From Vibrio fluvialis (lineage in GTDB: Bacteria; Pseudomonadota; Gammaproteobacteria; Enterobacterales; Vibrionaceae), in assembly GCF_900460245.1 (NCBI RefSeq), contig NZ_UHIP01000001.1, positions 1,054,001 through 1,118,000 on the forward strand: a DNA stretch of 64,000 nt, given 5' to 3'. Of this stretch, positions 46,191-55,011 are shown piece by piece. The notes below the pieces were generated by a model, which searched no databases, had not been told where the DNA came from, and saw only the letters and a program-made list of their open reading frames with translations. The stretch's first letter is position 1, and each line of letters opens with the position of its first letter. The position numbers and the translations under genes are program-made.

Positions 46191-46823
46191 TTAAAACTCA
46201 AACTGCGCTTGTTCCGCTTGGCTTAACGTTTGCGGCTCGTGCGTTTGCGCGCTGAAGCGGATCTCGGTGTTATCACCACGCACTTCCTGCAGTGACAGAG
46301 CGTTGATATCGTCTTGACCCTGCAACGTAATGTGTTTAAACACCGCGTTGAGCGGAGCGCCTTTCGGAGTCAGAACCAGCGTCCACTGCTCATCCTGAAC
46401 AGAAAAATCGAGGTCAAATTCAGATTGCAGTTGCTCGGTGTCACCGTGGAACACCGACAGGAAAATATGGCTGAAATAGAATGCCATCGGGTTCTCTTTG
46501 GCGGTGATGGTTTGCGGCGCTTGGCCGGCAAACGTCTGGCGCAATTTGTCTTGCGTCAGCACCAGATTGACCGGAAAAGGTGTACTTTGTTGCCACAACA
46601 GACCATGCGCTTTATCAAGCAGAAATGTGCCCTGCGAAGAGAGTGGCTCGGCAAACATCTCAATTTTGCGGCTTTGCGTGAAGTCACCACGCACAATCTC
46701 AAAGCGTTGCAACTGAGTCTGCAGGGACGCTAGATCAGTGACCTGAGCTATGGCTGTTGAGAACAGACTGGCGGCACTGAGCGCCAGCAGGGTAAGTAAG
46801 CGATACGTCTTTTTTGCCATCAT
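46191..46823 (-). CDS. apeL: LolA-like outer-membrane lipoprotein carrier (aryl polyene)
   Basis: Periplasmic protein of 210 aa with a signal peptide (about 1-27, STAIAQ) and LolA-fold sequence: DFTQSRKIEMFAEPLSSQGTFLLDKAHGLLW is the classic LolA strand block. Presumably ferries the hydrophobic product across the periplasm. ATG 46823 makes a 4-base overlap with apeK and has a ggagag site; upstream in-frame starts lie inside apeK and are rejected. Confidence 0.85.
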   Translation of the reverse strand: MMAKKTYRLLTLLALSAASLFSTAIAQVTDLASLQTQLQRFEIVRGDFTQSRKIEMFAEPLSSQGTFLLDKAHGLLWQQSTPFPVNLVLTQDKLRQTFAGQAPQTITAKENPMAFYFSHIFLSVFHGDTEQLQSEFDLDFSVQDEQWTLVLTPKGAPLNAVFKHITLQGQDDINALSLQEVRGDNTEIRFSAQTHEPQTLSQAEQAQFEF

Positions 46824-47266
46824 GCCAGACACTCTCCGGTTTGGTGCCAGTGGGACACTTTGTCGGTGAAAACCGTTGGGGAGACGAAACACATTTCTTG
46901 CGTTTGTCGTTCGACCGCGACTTGAGTGGTGTGCGCTTTGCACATACGTTGACCGCTTTCGGCATCAAAGATGACGTAGTCAATACGCAGGCGATTTTCC
47001 CATTCAGTCAGGCGAGCATGGACGCGAATTTTATGGTTAAACGGAATCGCTTTCACATATTTCACGCGAGTATCGATAACCGGCCACATGTAGCCGGAAT
47101 CGTTCATCGCCAGATAGCCATAGGCAATTTTATCCAACAGCTCACGGCGTGCTTCTTCAAAATAGCGGAAGTAGTTGCCGTGATACACCACGCCCATCGG
47201 GTCGGCGTCCTGAAAAGAGGTGACCAGTGTCACCTCAGTTTCCAGCGGGAAAGTCACATCACTCAT
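46820..47266 (-). CDS. apeK: Hotdog-fold acyl thioesterase (aryl polyene)
   Basis: 4-hydroxybenzoyl-CoA thioesterase/YbgC-like protein of 148 aa. The active-site block FQDADPMGVVYHGNYFRYFEEAR is at 19-41, with the catalytic Asp and Tyr-His-x-x-Tyr signature. It could release the polyene from its carrier or edit wrong intermediates. ATG 47266 has a clean aggag site. Confidence 0.85.
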   Translation of the reverse strand: MSDVTFPLETEVTLVTSFQDADPMGVVYHGNYFRYFEEARRELLDKIAYGYLAMNDSGYMWPVIDTRVKYVKAIPFNHKIRVHARLTEWENRLRIDYVIFDAESGQRMCKAHTTQVAVERQTQEMCFVSPTVFTDKVSHWHQTGECLA

Positions 47267-47282
47267 ACTTTCTCCTCAATGA

Positions 47283-48827
47283 TTAATACAAGGCCCAGTG
47301 TTGGGTCTGAATGCGTTCGATGAACAAGCGCAGATCGGCTTCTAACGGGCGATCTTCTACCACAAATTCAAACTCACTCTGCACCGCGTCAACCATCTGC
47401 TTCAGGCTGTGGCTCATGTGTTGCTCATCCAGTTCCTGATGACGTTTACGCAGCTCAATCGCCTGTGTGGCCGCCAGCAGTGAAGCCGCCGCCACCTGTT
47501 CGGTCAATTGCAGAACACGTAAACAGTCGCGCGCGGCGATGGTGCCCATGCTCACTTTGTCCTGGTTGTGACACTCCGTGGATCGGGAGAAAACGCTCGC
47601 TGGCATGGTGTGTTTCAGCGCTTCTGCTGTCCAGGCTGAGATGCCAATTTGTACTGCTTTAAAACCGTGGTTAATCGGTTTACGTGCGCCTTCTGCTCCG
47701 GTGAGGTTAAACGGCAGGCCGTTGTTGAACTTGTAGTCCATCAGCTGTGCCATTTGGCGATCCAGCAGGTCGGCCAGGTTCGCCACGCCAGTTTTTAACG
47801 TGTCCATCGCCATGGCGATGTGGCCGCCGTAGAAATGACCACCGTGCAGCACGCGTTCGTTGTCGCCATCGATAATTGGGTTGTCGTTAGCGCTGTTGAG
47901 TTCATTTTCAATCAGCTGACGCAACCACGGCAGAGCATCTTGCACTGTACCAATGACGTGCGGTGCGCAGCGCAGCGAGTAACGATCCTGCAGACGGTCG
48001 CTATTGCGTGGTGGACGTTCAGCCTGAAGGTCGTCACGCAGCCAAGCGGCAATTTGTTGTTGACCAGGATGAGGTTTCACCGCAAACAGCGCTTCATCAA
48101 AATGGAAGTCGTTGCCGTGCATGCCCACCGAGACCAGCGCCGTGATTTTGGTCGAGAGCTGTGCCAGATATTCGGCGCGTTTGTACGCCAGACAGGCCAG
48201 CGCGGTCATCACTGACGTGCCGTTCATTAGCGCCAGACCTTCTTTGGGTTTAAGCTTGATCGGCGCAATCCCCAGTTCGGCAAACACGTCGCGGGTTTCG
48301 CGCAGTTCGCCTTTGTACAGTACATCGCGCTCACCGATCAGTGTCGCGGCGACGTAGGACAGAGGCGTCAAATCGCCACTGGCTCCAACCGAGCCTTCCT
48401 GAGGAATGCGCGGCGCGATATCAAAGTTAATCAGATTGATCAGTTGATTGAGCACATCGTGCGACACACCAGAAACACCTTGTGCCAACGAACACAAACG
48501 CGTGGCCAGAACTGCGCGCGACTGCTCATGAGTCAGAATTTCACCCAAGCCACAACCGTGGAAACGGGTCAGGTGCAGCGGCAGTTCTTCAACCAGACTG
48601 GGTGGAATGGCCACGGTGCATGAGTCGCCGTAACCGGTCGTCACGCCGTAAATCACGCCTTCTTCTTTCAACAGACGCTCAAGAAACGCCACTCCGCGAT
48701 CGATGCGCGCTTTGTAGGCGTCAGAATCGTTAATTGCCGCCTGTGCGCCATTGGCAATAGCGACCACATCTTCGATGGTCAGGCGCTCCGCGCCAAAGAG
48801 AATCTTATTGTTGTTGTTCATCGTCAT
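47283..48827 (-). CDS. Aromatic amino acid ammonia-lyase (HAL/TAL family), probable tyrosine ammonia-lyase
   Basis: MIO-dependent lyase of 514 aa. The self-forming MIO cofactor triad Ala149-Ser150-Gly151 is in GSVGASGDLTPLSYVA; catalytic Tyr60 (VIYGVTTGYGD) and NDNPI are present. Residues in the substrate-selecting loop read LTRFHGCGLGE, unlike the SHAAG of histidine ammonia-lyases, which suggests tyrosine or phenylalanine; deaminating tyrosine gives 4-coumarate, a fitting aryl starter for ApeH. It sits between apeJ and apeK inside the operon and overlaps apeJ by 23 bases. Specificity is inference. Confidence 0.88.
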   Translation of the reverse strand: MTMNNNNKILFGAERLTIEDVVAIANGAQAAINDSDAYKARIDRGVAFLERLLKEEGVIYGVTTGYGDSCTVAIPPSLVEELPLHLTRFHGCGLGEILTHEQSRAVLATRLCSLAQGVSGVSHDVLNQLINLINFDIAPRIPQEGSVGASGDLTPLSYVAATLIGERDVLYKGELRETRDVFAELGIAPIKLKPKEGLALMNGTSVMTALACLAYKRAEYLAQLSTKITALVSVGMHGNDFHFDEALFAVKPHPGQQQIAAWLRDDLQAERPPRNSDRLQDRYSLRCAPHVIGTVQDALPWLRQLIENELNSANDNPIIDGDNERVLHGGHFYGGHIAMAMDTLKTGVANLADLLDRQMAQLMDYKFNNGLPFNLTGAEGARKPINHGFKAVQIGISAWTAEALKHTMPASVFSRSTECHNQDKVSMGTIAARDCLRVLQLTEQVAAASLLAATQAIELRKRHQELDEQHMSHSLKQMVDAVQSEFEFVVEDRPLEADLRLFIERIQTQHWALY

Positions 48828-50535
48828 GGTGTTGTTTGCTTAATGTCCAAAAGTTGAAAAAATTGTACCACTGTAGCGGTGCATTCAGCGTGTGGTGTTG
48901 CAGGCGCTCAGCATAGCGCTGAACCACTTCTTGCAGCGCGGCTTGTCGGCGTGCCCTTGGTAGCTCAATACCATCGCTGAAATGTTCGAAATAAACGTCA
49001 AAATGCGGTGTTTTTTTTGTGTCGTCACGCAGACCAAACAAGAGGTAAACCGGCGCTTTTAATACGGATGCCAGCATGAATGGCCCTTGCGGGAACGGTG
49101 CAGGTTGACCAAGGAAATCGGCCCAGACCACGCGGCTCTCTTTGCTGGTGGAAGTGCGATCGCCGACAATCACTACCCATTCGCCCTGCTCAATTTTCTG
49201 TTGCAGCAGAATGGCGGTGTCTGGGCCGAGTGTCGAGACCTGAATCAGGTTGAGTTCGGAGCTCGGATTGATGGCTTTCATCACCGCGTTGAAGCGTTCA
49301 GCATGTTCGGTAAACACCAGAGCATTAATCTTGATGTTGGCGTGACGACGGCCGAGCGCGCGACACAGTTCGATGTTGCCAAGATGCGAACCTAAAATCA
49401 GCACACCTTGCTGCTTTTCCACCATCGACTGAAACTGCTCCTGGCCATGAATGGTCAGGTTGTCGGCACTAAAATCTCCGCGCCAGGCCGCCAGCTTATC
49501 GAGCATGGTTTCGCCAAACGAAAGCAAATGCCGATAGCTGTTCAGCTTGGCAGGCAGCGTGATGTGGTTGCTGTGAGCGTAATGGGTCAACTGTTGCAAA
49601 TAGTGCTCAGACGCGCGGCGTGCCTGTTTGCCCGTCAGGTAGTAATAAGCCATTACCCCTCTGAGGATCAGTTGAAACGCGCCGCGACCCAGCAGGCGGT
49701 AAACCCACATCAGTGTTTTGATGCCAAGTACCGTGCCGCGCTCCTGACGTTTTGACCAGTGAGCGTCGCTGCTTGCTTGGCGACGTTTTTTTCTGGCCAG
49801 CAGTGCCGGAATTCTTGGCAGCATGCCAAAGAACAAACGGGTATGCATCCAACTGATTTTGACGTTGTCCCACAGCGCATCGAAATGAGAAATGCCGCCT
49901 TCCGGGTAAATCACCCGTGTCTCGACGAAATCAATGTCGACACCTTGCCAGTACATACGCACCAGAATTTCGATGTCGAAATCCATGCGGCTGCCAATAT
50001 CAAAACGGCTTAGTACCTCGACGGTTTTGGCCACAGGATAGGCGCGAAAACCGCACATACTGTCTTTGATAGCAAACGACAGCGTTTCAATCCATACCCA
50101 GATATGCGTAGCGTAACGGCCATAAAGGCGCGCCTTTGGTACGCTCTCGTCATACACCGGTTGGCCGGAAATGAGATGCTGCGGATTGGCCTGAGACGCT
50201 TCAATCAGTGTTGGCAGCGCTTCAATATCGTGCTGGCCATCAGCATCAATCTGGATCACGTGGCTAAAACCAAGCCAGTGCGCCTGACGGATGCCCGCCA
50301 TCACCGCGCCGCCCTTGCCCTGATTGACTGGCAGCGTCAGCAGATGCACGTTATCGCGTTGCGCGGCTTCACTCAGCGCGGCTTTGGTTTCCTGATTACT
50401 GCCGTCATCGACCAGCAGCACCGGAAACTCAAAACGAGCCAGCGAATCAAGCACCGCGGCTACGGTTGAGCCGTGGTTGTAGCAGGGGATCAAAAAGCAG
50501 GGATGATACGCGGGAGCGAAGGAATTCTCAGTCAC
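48805..50535 (-). CDS. apeJ: Glycosyltransferase family 2 - lysophospholipid-type acyltransferase fusion
   Basis: Two enzymes in one 576-aa chain. N-terminal GT2 domain (about 10-240) with FLIPCYNHGSTV, LLVDDGS and the metal-binding IDADGQH. C-terminal domain (about 290-560) is LpxL/HtrB-like with the HxxxxE motif in SHLGNIE and the VGDRTS block. Likely builds the lipid anchor of the aryl polyene and attaches the polyene acyl group. Start is GTG 50535 with a strong gggag site; it overlaps apeI by 8 bases. Confidence 0.87.
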   Translation of the reverse strand: MTENSFAPAYHPCFLIPCYNHGSTVAAVLDSLARFEFPVLLVDDGSNQETKAALSEAAQRDNVHLLTLPVNQGKGGAVMAGIRQAHWLGFSHVIQIDADGQHDIEALPTLIEASQANPQHLISGQPVYDESVPKARLYGRYATHIWVWIETLSFAIKDSMCGFRAYPVAKTVEVLSRFDIGSRMDFDIEILVRMYWQGVDIDFVETRVIYPEGGISHFDALWDNVKISWMHTRLFFGMLPRIPALLARKKRRQASSDAHWSKRQERGTVLGIKTLMWVYRLLGRGAFQLILRGVMAYYYLTGKQARRASEHYLQQLTHYAHSNHITLPAKLNSYRHLLSFGETMLDKLAAWRGDFSADNLTIHGQEQFQSMVEKQQGVLILGSHLGNIELCRALGRRHANIKINALVFTEHAERFNAVMKAINPSSELNLIQVSTLGPDTAILLQQKIEQGEWVVIVGDRTSTSKESRVVWADFLGQPAPFPQGPFMLASVLKAPVYLLFGLRDDTKKTPHFDVYFEHFSDGIELPRARRQAALQEVVQRYAERLQHHTLNAPLQWYNFFNFWTLSKQHHDDEQQQ

Positions 50536-50896
50536 TGCGTTCTCCCAGTTTCATTTTGCCCGAGGAATGCACCACTGGGTGACCATCGCGTTCGGAGCGA
50601 TATTGAAACGCCAGTTTTTGTTTGTCGGCATCCCAGTTCAGGGTCAGGGTGACTTCCATATCTGGCAAAATCGGCTCCTGAAACTTGATCACTTCCATCC
50701 CTTTGAACTGGTCGGGCGTCGACAGCAGTTCGCAAGCGTAGAAAATTGCCCAGTCGATCTGCGATACGCCCGGCAGCAGAGCAAACTGTGGGAAATGGCC
50801 GGAAAAATCCAGAATGTCGGCATCCACCCGCAAGGACAATGTTGCCTGCGATGGTTGAATGTCGGTAGCCAGTAACGTCGGTTTTCTTTTGATCAT
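50528..50896 (-). CDS. apeI: Small hotdog-fold dehydratase (aryl polyene)
   Basis: 122-aa protein with FabA/Z-like layout: DFSGHFPQFALLPGVSQIDWAIFYA has the HFP...PG catalytic His block of dehydratases. Second dehydratase of the pathway, besides apeP. ATG 50896; 12 bases after the ligase gene. Confidence 0.85.
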   Translation of the reverse strand: MIKRKPTLLATDIQPSQATLSLRVDADILDFSGHFPQFALLPGVSQIDWAIFYACELLSTPDQFKGMEVIKFQEPILPDMEVTLTLNWDADKQKLAFQYRSERDGHPVVHSSGKMKLGERSD

Positions 50897-50908
50897 AGTG
50901 CTCGTTAT

Positions 50909-52294
50909 CTAATCGCGAGTCTGCGCATCGGCAAACAGTCGCTCGATTTCGGTATTTTGTCTTTTGCCCTGACTGTTGAGCGGAATTTCCGTGACGATGC
51001 GAAAGCGGCGCGGCACGGCAATCGGTTCAAGCCATTGGCGCAGTTCGTTGCGCAGCAGCAGCCAGAATTTACCTTTGCCCAATGTTGCGACGCTTTGGTG
51101 ACCGTCTTGGGTCAGCACAATCGCCGCCAGCAATACGGTGCGTTCACCTTCGCTGGCCGGGATCACGGCGCACTCATCAATATAGCTAAGTTGCTCTGCA
51201 CGTTTTTCCACTTCGACCAGAGAAACCCGCTTTTCTTCCACTTTAATGATGCGGTCAGTCCGTCCTTTGAGCACAAAGTGGCGTTCATCAACAAATTCGC
51301 ACTCATCGGCAGTTTGATACCACCCTTGTGGATCGACATGCGCAGAACGCAGGCGCAGACAGTTTTCTTGATTGAGTGTCGCTTCAACACGCGGAAACAG
51401 CTGCCAAGGTGTCACTGCATGGGCTTGTTGACGATGCGCGATACCGCCCGTTTCCGTACTGCCAAACACTTCGACGGGCAGCGAGCCAAATAGTTCGTGG
51501 GCGTGGACAGCCGCAGAGTGGGGCAGTGGGCCGCCGGATGAAAACGTCATGCGCAGAGTGTTTGCCTGATGTTCTTCCGATAGGCGTTTTAATAACGCAG
51601 GGCTGCTGATTAACGCCACGTCAGGGCTTGCGTGAGCGCTCACTTGCTCTGGGAACTCCAGATTGTGACGTGCAAACGGTCGGCCTGCGCACAAAGGCCA
51701 TAACAGGCGAAACAGTAAGCCATAAATGTGCTGATGCGATACGGTCGCTTCAATTCGGCACCCTGCGAGGGCTTCGCCCCACAAAGACTGCAGAATGCTG
51801 ACTTCGACATCCAGTTGACGCAACGTTTTATGAATCGCTTTTGGTACGCCGCTCGAACCGGACGTAAACAGGGTCAGTTTGGTCGCATCAAGATCAAGCG
51901 GATCAAAGTCGAAATGCGGCGATGGCTCCGTCACTTTGCCCAATTCGATATTCGGGCAGTTGGCGATATCGTTCAGTTCACTGTCGTGCAGCAAAAGATC
52001 AAAATGGGCGCTCAATTCAGCCAGCGCCTGAGGCTGATAATTACCAGGCAGCACTATGGATTTTCCACTGTGACACAGAGCAAAAAAGCCGACGGCGAAC
52101 CAGTAACTGTCACGGGCGCACAGGGCGACGGTTGGTTGCGGGTAGCGATTCAGAAGATGTGTGTAATCACTCACATTCTGAACAAACTGCGACCAGCCAA
52201 TGTGTTCATCGCCCTGAAAGGCCACCACGTTCTTGTCACGTGATGTTAGTAAGAGTTGTGACAGGGAACAGAAAGGAGTGTTGCTGTGATTCAT
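50909..52294 (-). CDS. apeH: Aryl-ACP/acyl-ACP synthetase (AMP-dependent ligase)
   Basis: Adenylate-forming enzyme of 461 aa that should activate the aromatic starter acid and load it on an ACP. ATP-binding P-loop LFTSGSSGVPKAIHKT near residue 145; EVFGSTETGGIAHRQ and the hinge motif FVLKGRTDRIIKVEEKRVSLVEVE follow. In ape systems the starter is 4-hydroxybenzoate or coumarate-like; here the ammonia-lyase in the operon suggests 4-coumarate. Start ATG 52294. Confidence 0.88.
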   Translation of the reverse strand: MNHSNTPFCSLSQLLLTSRDKNVVAFQGDEHIGWSQFVQNVSDYTHLLNRYPQPTVALCARDSYWFAVGFFALCHSGKSIVLPGNYQPQALAELSAHFDLLLHDSELNDIANCPNIELGKVTEPSPHFDFDPLDLDATKLTLFTSGSSGVPKAIHKTLRQLDVEVSILQSLWGEALAGCRIEATVSHQHIYGLLFRLLWPLCAGRPFARHNLEFPEQVSAHASPDVALISSPALLKRLSEEHQANTLRMTFSSGGPLPHSAAVHAHELFGSLPVEVFGSTETGGIAHRQQAHAVTPWQLFPRVEATLNQENCLRLRSAHVDPQGWYQTADECEFVDERHFVLKGRTDRIIKVEEKRVSLVEVEKRAEQLSYIDECAVIPASEGERTVLLAAIVLTQDGHQSVATLGKGKFWLLLRNELRQWLEPIAVPRRFRIVTEIPLNSQGKRQNTEIERLFADAQTRD

Positions 52295-52341
52295 GCTTTA
52301 TCAGTCCTTGCGAACAGTTATTCTGGCAAACAGTTTGGTGT

Positions 52342-52902
52342 TCAATCGTGTTGACGAACAGAGCGGCGAACCAGCCATTCAATGGTAAACAGTGCGCCAG
52401 CCAGGCAGTAACTGATAAGACCGTTGTACAGCGTCCAGATTTCCAGCGGCAAAAAACAGGTGTACAGCGCTGTGATTCCATTGAACAGGAAAAACAGACA
52501 CCACACCTGCGTGACTTTGCGCGTATATCGCACGCCACTGGCAGGTAAATCGGGTTCTTGTAAACGGGCCAGACGTTCAATCAGGGTCTGTGGTTGCTTA
52601 AGGCTACTGGCAAAAAACAGCAGCATGCAGGCGTTAACCGCCACCGGGTAGAACATCAGCCACCCTTCTTTGCGAAACACCACGCCCAAAATAATCAAAG
52701 TGATCCCAATGAGACCACTAATTGCAGCTAACTGTTTGAATTCTTTTAGTTTGGTTCGACTTGCTGTGATGATGCGTAAAGCGAACATCACAGCAAGTAA
52801 CAGCCCAATGACACTTAATCCAAGTTTATCGATGCCATAATAGACAGCGAAAGGGTAAGCGAGCAGAACAATTGCAGACAGGGCTGTCAGCAGTTGGCGC
52901 AT
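52342..52902 (-). CDS. apeG: COG4648-type membrane protein (aryl polyene)
   Basis: Inner-membrane protein of 186 aa with about five or six spans (LLTALSAIVLLAYPFAVYYG at the N-terminus; VWCLFFLFNGITALYTCFLPLEIWTLYNGLISYCLAGALF at the C-terminus). A standard member of ape clusters with no established activity known to me. One-base overlap with apeF. Confidence 0.82.
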   Translation of the reverse strand: MRQLLTALSAIVLLAYPFAVYYGIDKLGLSVIGLLLAVMFALRIITASRTKLKEFKQLAAISGLIGITLIILGVVFRKEGWLMFYPVAVNACMLLFFASSLKQPQTLIERLARLQEPDLPASGVRYTRKVTQVWCLFFLFNGITALYTCFLPLEIWTLYNGLISYCLAGALFTIEWLVRRSVRQHD

Positions 52903-53159
52903 CAGGCGTCCTTGAGCAGTTCGGTTACCGCTTCAACCACGTCTTCAACAGTGCGTACGGCCTTAAACTCTTCCGGCTTAATTTTCTTGCCGGTAACTTT
53001 TTGCAGATGAACCACCAAATCCACGGCGTCAATGCTGTCCAGATCCAGGTCCTGATAAAGATGCGCGTCTGGCTGAATGTCGTCGGCGTCGATCTCAAAC
53101 AGCTCTACCAGAGCGTCTTTAACCTGATCAAATACTTGCTGCTTATTTGTGTCTGTCAT
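52902..53159 (-). CDS. apeF: Acyl carrier protein (aryl polyene)
   Basis: Acidic 85-aa carrier protein with the phosphopantetheine serine in LDLDSIDAVDLV. ATG 53159 preferred; a TTG five codons earlier would start one base pair past the apeE stop and neither has a strong ribosome site. Needs a phosphopantetheinyl transferase; none is in this cluster, so the one at 8392 or a housekeeping AcpS must serve. Confidence 0.88.
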   Translation of the reverse strand: MTDTNKQQVFDQVKDALVELFEIDADDIQPDAHLYQDLDLDSIDAVDLVVHLQKVTGKKIKPEEFKAVRTVEDVVEAVTELLKDA

Positions 53160-53174
53160 AGCGATGTCTATCAA

Positions 53175-53435
53175 TTAGTTACTGGTTTGAGATGAGATGT
53201 AACGAGCCAGATTGGCGACGGATGAAAAATGTTGGCGAGTGTTGGTGTCGTCCGCGTCAATCACAATGTTGTATTTCTTTTTGATCGCTAAGCCAAGCTC
53301 AAGCGCATCAATCGAATCTAGACCTAAACCATCTCCGAAAAGAGGAGCTTCAGTATCAATATCATCAATGCTGATGTCTTCTAGATTCAGGGCATCGATG
53401 ATCAATTGTTTAATGTCGTTGTGTAGTGTTTCCAC
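53175..53435 (-). CDS. apeE: Acyl carrier protein (aryl polyene)
   Basis: 86-aa carrier protein with DGLGLDSIDALEL around the modified serine. GTG 53435 start with agg upstream. Paired with apeF: the two carriers may be used by different ketosynthases or for starter versus extension. Confidence 0.88.
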   Translation of the reverse strand: METLHNDIKQLIIDALNLEDISIDDIDTEAPLFGDGLGLDSIDALELGLAIKKKYNIVIDADDTNTRQHFSSVANLARYISSQTSN

Positions 53436-53453
53436 TGGGACCTACTTTTTTTG

Positions 53454-54218
53454 TTATTTATCAACTGGAAAAATCACTTCAGCTAAATGTCGATTTAATC
53501 GCCTAGCCGCCGAAGTTGGATTGTTAGTTTGCTCTATAAAGGGCGCGACCTCAACTTTATCCTTAACTTCTATCAGGAAAAATGGACGTGTATCGGGAAC
53601 CTGATACCACTTTTTCTGTTTCGTCAGAAAGCTGGGTGTCACTGTAATGTGAATGACGCGTAAATCGCGTTCAGTACGAATCGCAATCTGCGCTGCGCCG
53701 CGTTGCAATTTGGATTCTACTCCCGGCGTGGTGCGGGTGCCTTCCGGAAAGACCAGCAGCACGTTACCGCGCTCAAAACGCTCATCACACAGGCTCAGCA
53801 GATCATCCGGTGTTTCGTTAGGAATATAGCCAGCCGCTTTGACGATGTGCTTCATAAACGGATTGGACCAAATGGCCGATTTCACCAAGCAGTCGCATTG
53901 CGGTAACTGCGAAGCTATCAGCACATAGTCAATCAGGCTTGGGTGGTTGGCGACAATCAAACAGTTGCGGTCCTGCTTGAGGATCTCCGCTCCGTCAATT
54001 CGATAATCAATTGCGCCAGTGGCCTTCATTAACTTGCAAAAGAAGTTGAAGGTGGCACGAATCACTTTTTGTACCCGATATTCTCGTTTAATTTGCTCGC
54101 GCGTTGTCAGCCGAATCAACGGAATGATGATAAAGCTCAGGGTCAGGCCGCCAAGGCCAAACACGCTGAAACAGAAACCGGTGGCGAATATTCGCCAATA
54201 CTGGCTGATGATTTTCAT
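53454..54218 (-). CDS. apeD: PlsC-type acyltransferase (aryl polyene)
   Basis: 1-acylglycerol-3-phosphate acyltransferase-like membrane protein of 254 aa. Two N-terminal spans (about 10-35), HxxxxD catalytic motif in VANHPSLIDYVL and FPEGTRTTPG phosphate-binding motif. Probably helps build the lipid carrier of the polyene. ATG 54218 makes a 4-base overlap with apeC; earlier in-frame ATGs lie within apeC. Confidence 0.86.
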   Translation of the reverse strand: MKIISQYWRIFATGFCFSVFGLGGLTLSFIIIPLIRLTTREQIKREYRVQKVIRATFNFFCKLMKATGAIDYRIDGAEILKQDRNCLIVANHPSLIDYVLIASQLPQCDCLVKSAIWSNPFMKHIVKAAGYIPNETPDDLLSLCDERFERGNVLLVFPEGTRTTPGVESKLQRGAAQIAIRTERDLRVIHITVTPSFLTKQKKWYQVPDTRPFFLIEVKDKVEVAPFIEQTNNPTSAARRLNRHLAEVIFPVDK

Positions 54219-54937
54219 TTCTGCTGCCATTGCCAAGTGTTGCGCTCGCCCTGAACCAACCACTGTGTTTCACTAGCCAGATAATGTTTCAGCACGACCA
54301 GTGCCTGAGGCAGGATATCGACCTCTGAAGTTGCTGCCAATCCGGTCACGTTCCACTGGCCGCCCGCAGAAAGAACCAGCCCCAATGCGTATCCGCTGAA
54401 CTGCTTGTCTTCAAATTCCTGATAGGCTTGTGGCAGGGGTAGATCAAAATCGACCAGCAGCACACGTTGCTCAGGATGCTCACACAGATACAACCAAGCT
54501 TCAGTCAGTGCGCTGTGAAAAGTGTTGTCTCCCGCCACAATCGAGGTGACTGGAATGGCTTGTTTGCTGGCGATGGTTGATAGTCCGGCTGCGGTGTTGT
54601 GCACCGACTGCGAAAAGTTCATCGGAGAGGCTTCTTCGCCGTGTAGAATCTCTTTCACCAACTCGGCACTGCGATGCAGTTCACCATGACGGCTGGAAAA
54701 TACCAGATAATCAACCGCATGCTCATTCATTAAAGAGAGTGCCGTTTGAACCGCTAATTTACTGAGCGGACTCATGCGGCGGCGCATCATTGGTGGAATG
54801 AGTCCGGCTTCAATCGGCCCTTCTGGCCAGATTCCATCCTGACTCCATGATTTCCATTCATCGCATTGATGAATTCCCTGCGCGCTGGCTGACCAGGCGT
54901 CGATATTGAACGACATGAATTGCAATTGATTTGACAT
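54215..54937 (-). CDS. apeC: Ketosynthase-like chain-length partner (aryl polyene)
   Basis: 240-aa protein matching only the N-terminal half of ketosynthases. The position where the active Cys would fall reads NFSQSVHNTAAGLSTIASK and VAGDNTFHSALTEAW, with no catalytic Cys visible, so it is probably non-catalytic and acts as chain-length partner of apeO. First gene of the 15 kb minus-strand operon, which runs without gaps to apeR; promoter must lie in 54938-55011, shared with the divergent lipoprotein gene. Confidence 0.83.
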   Translation of the reverse strand: MSNQLQFMSFNIDAWSASAQGIHQCDEWKSWSQDGIWPEGPIEAGLIPPMMRRRMSPLSKLAVQTALSLMNEHAVDYLVFSSRHGELHRSAELVKEILHGEEASPMNFSQSVHNTAAGLSTIASKQAIPVTSIVAGDNTFHSALTEAWLYLCEHPEQRVLLVDFDLPLPQAYQEFEDKQFSGYALGLVLSAGGQWNVTGLAATSEVDILPQALVVLKHYLASETQWLVQGERNTWQWQQK

Positions 54938-55011
54938 AAACGATTGATTTGTTGCCGAGGGGATTAAATACTATGGCCGACTTTTCATTTTCCTGAAAAT
55001 AAGGATAAGCC

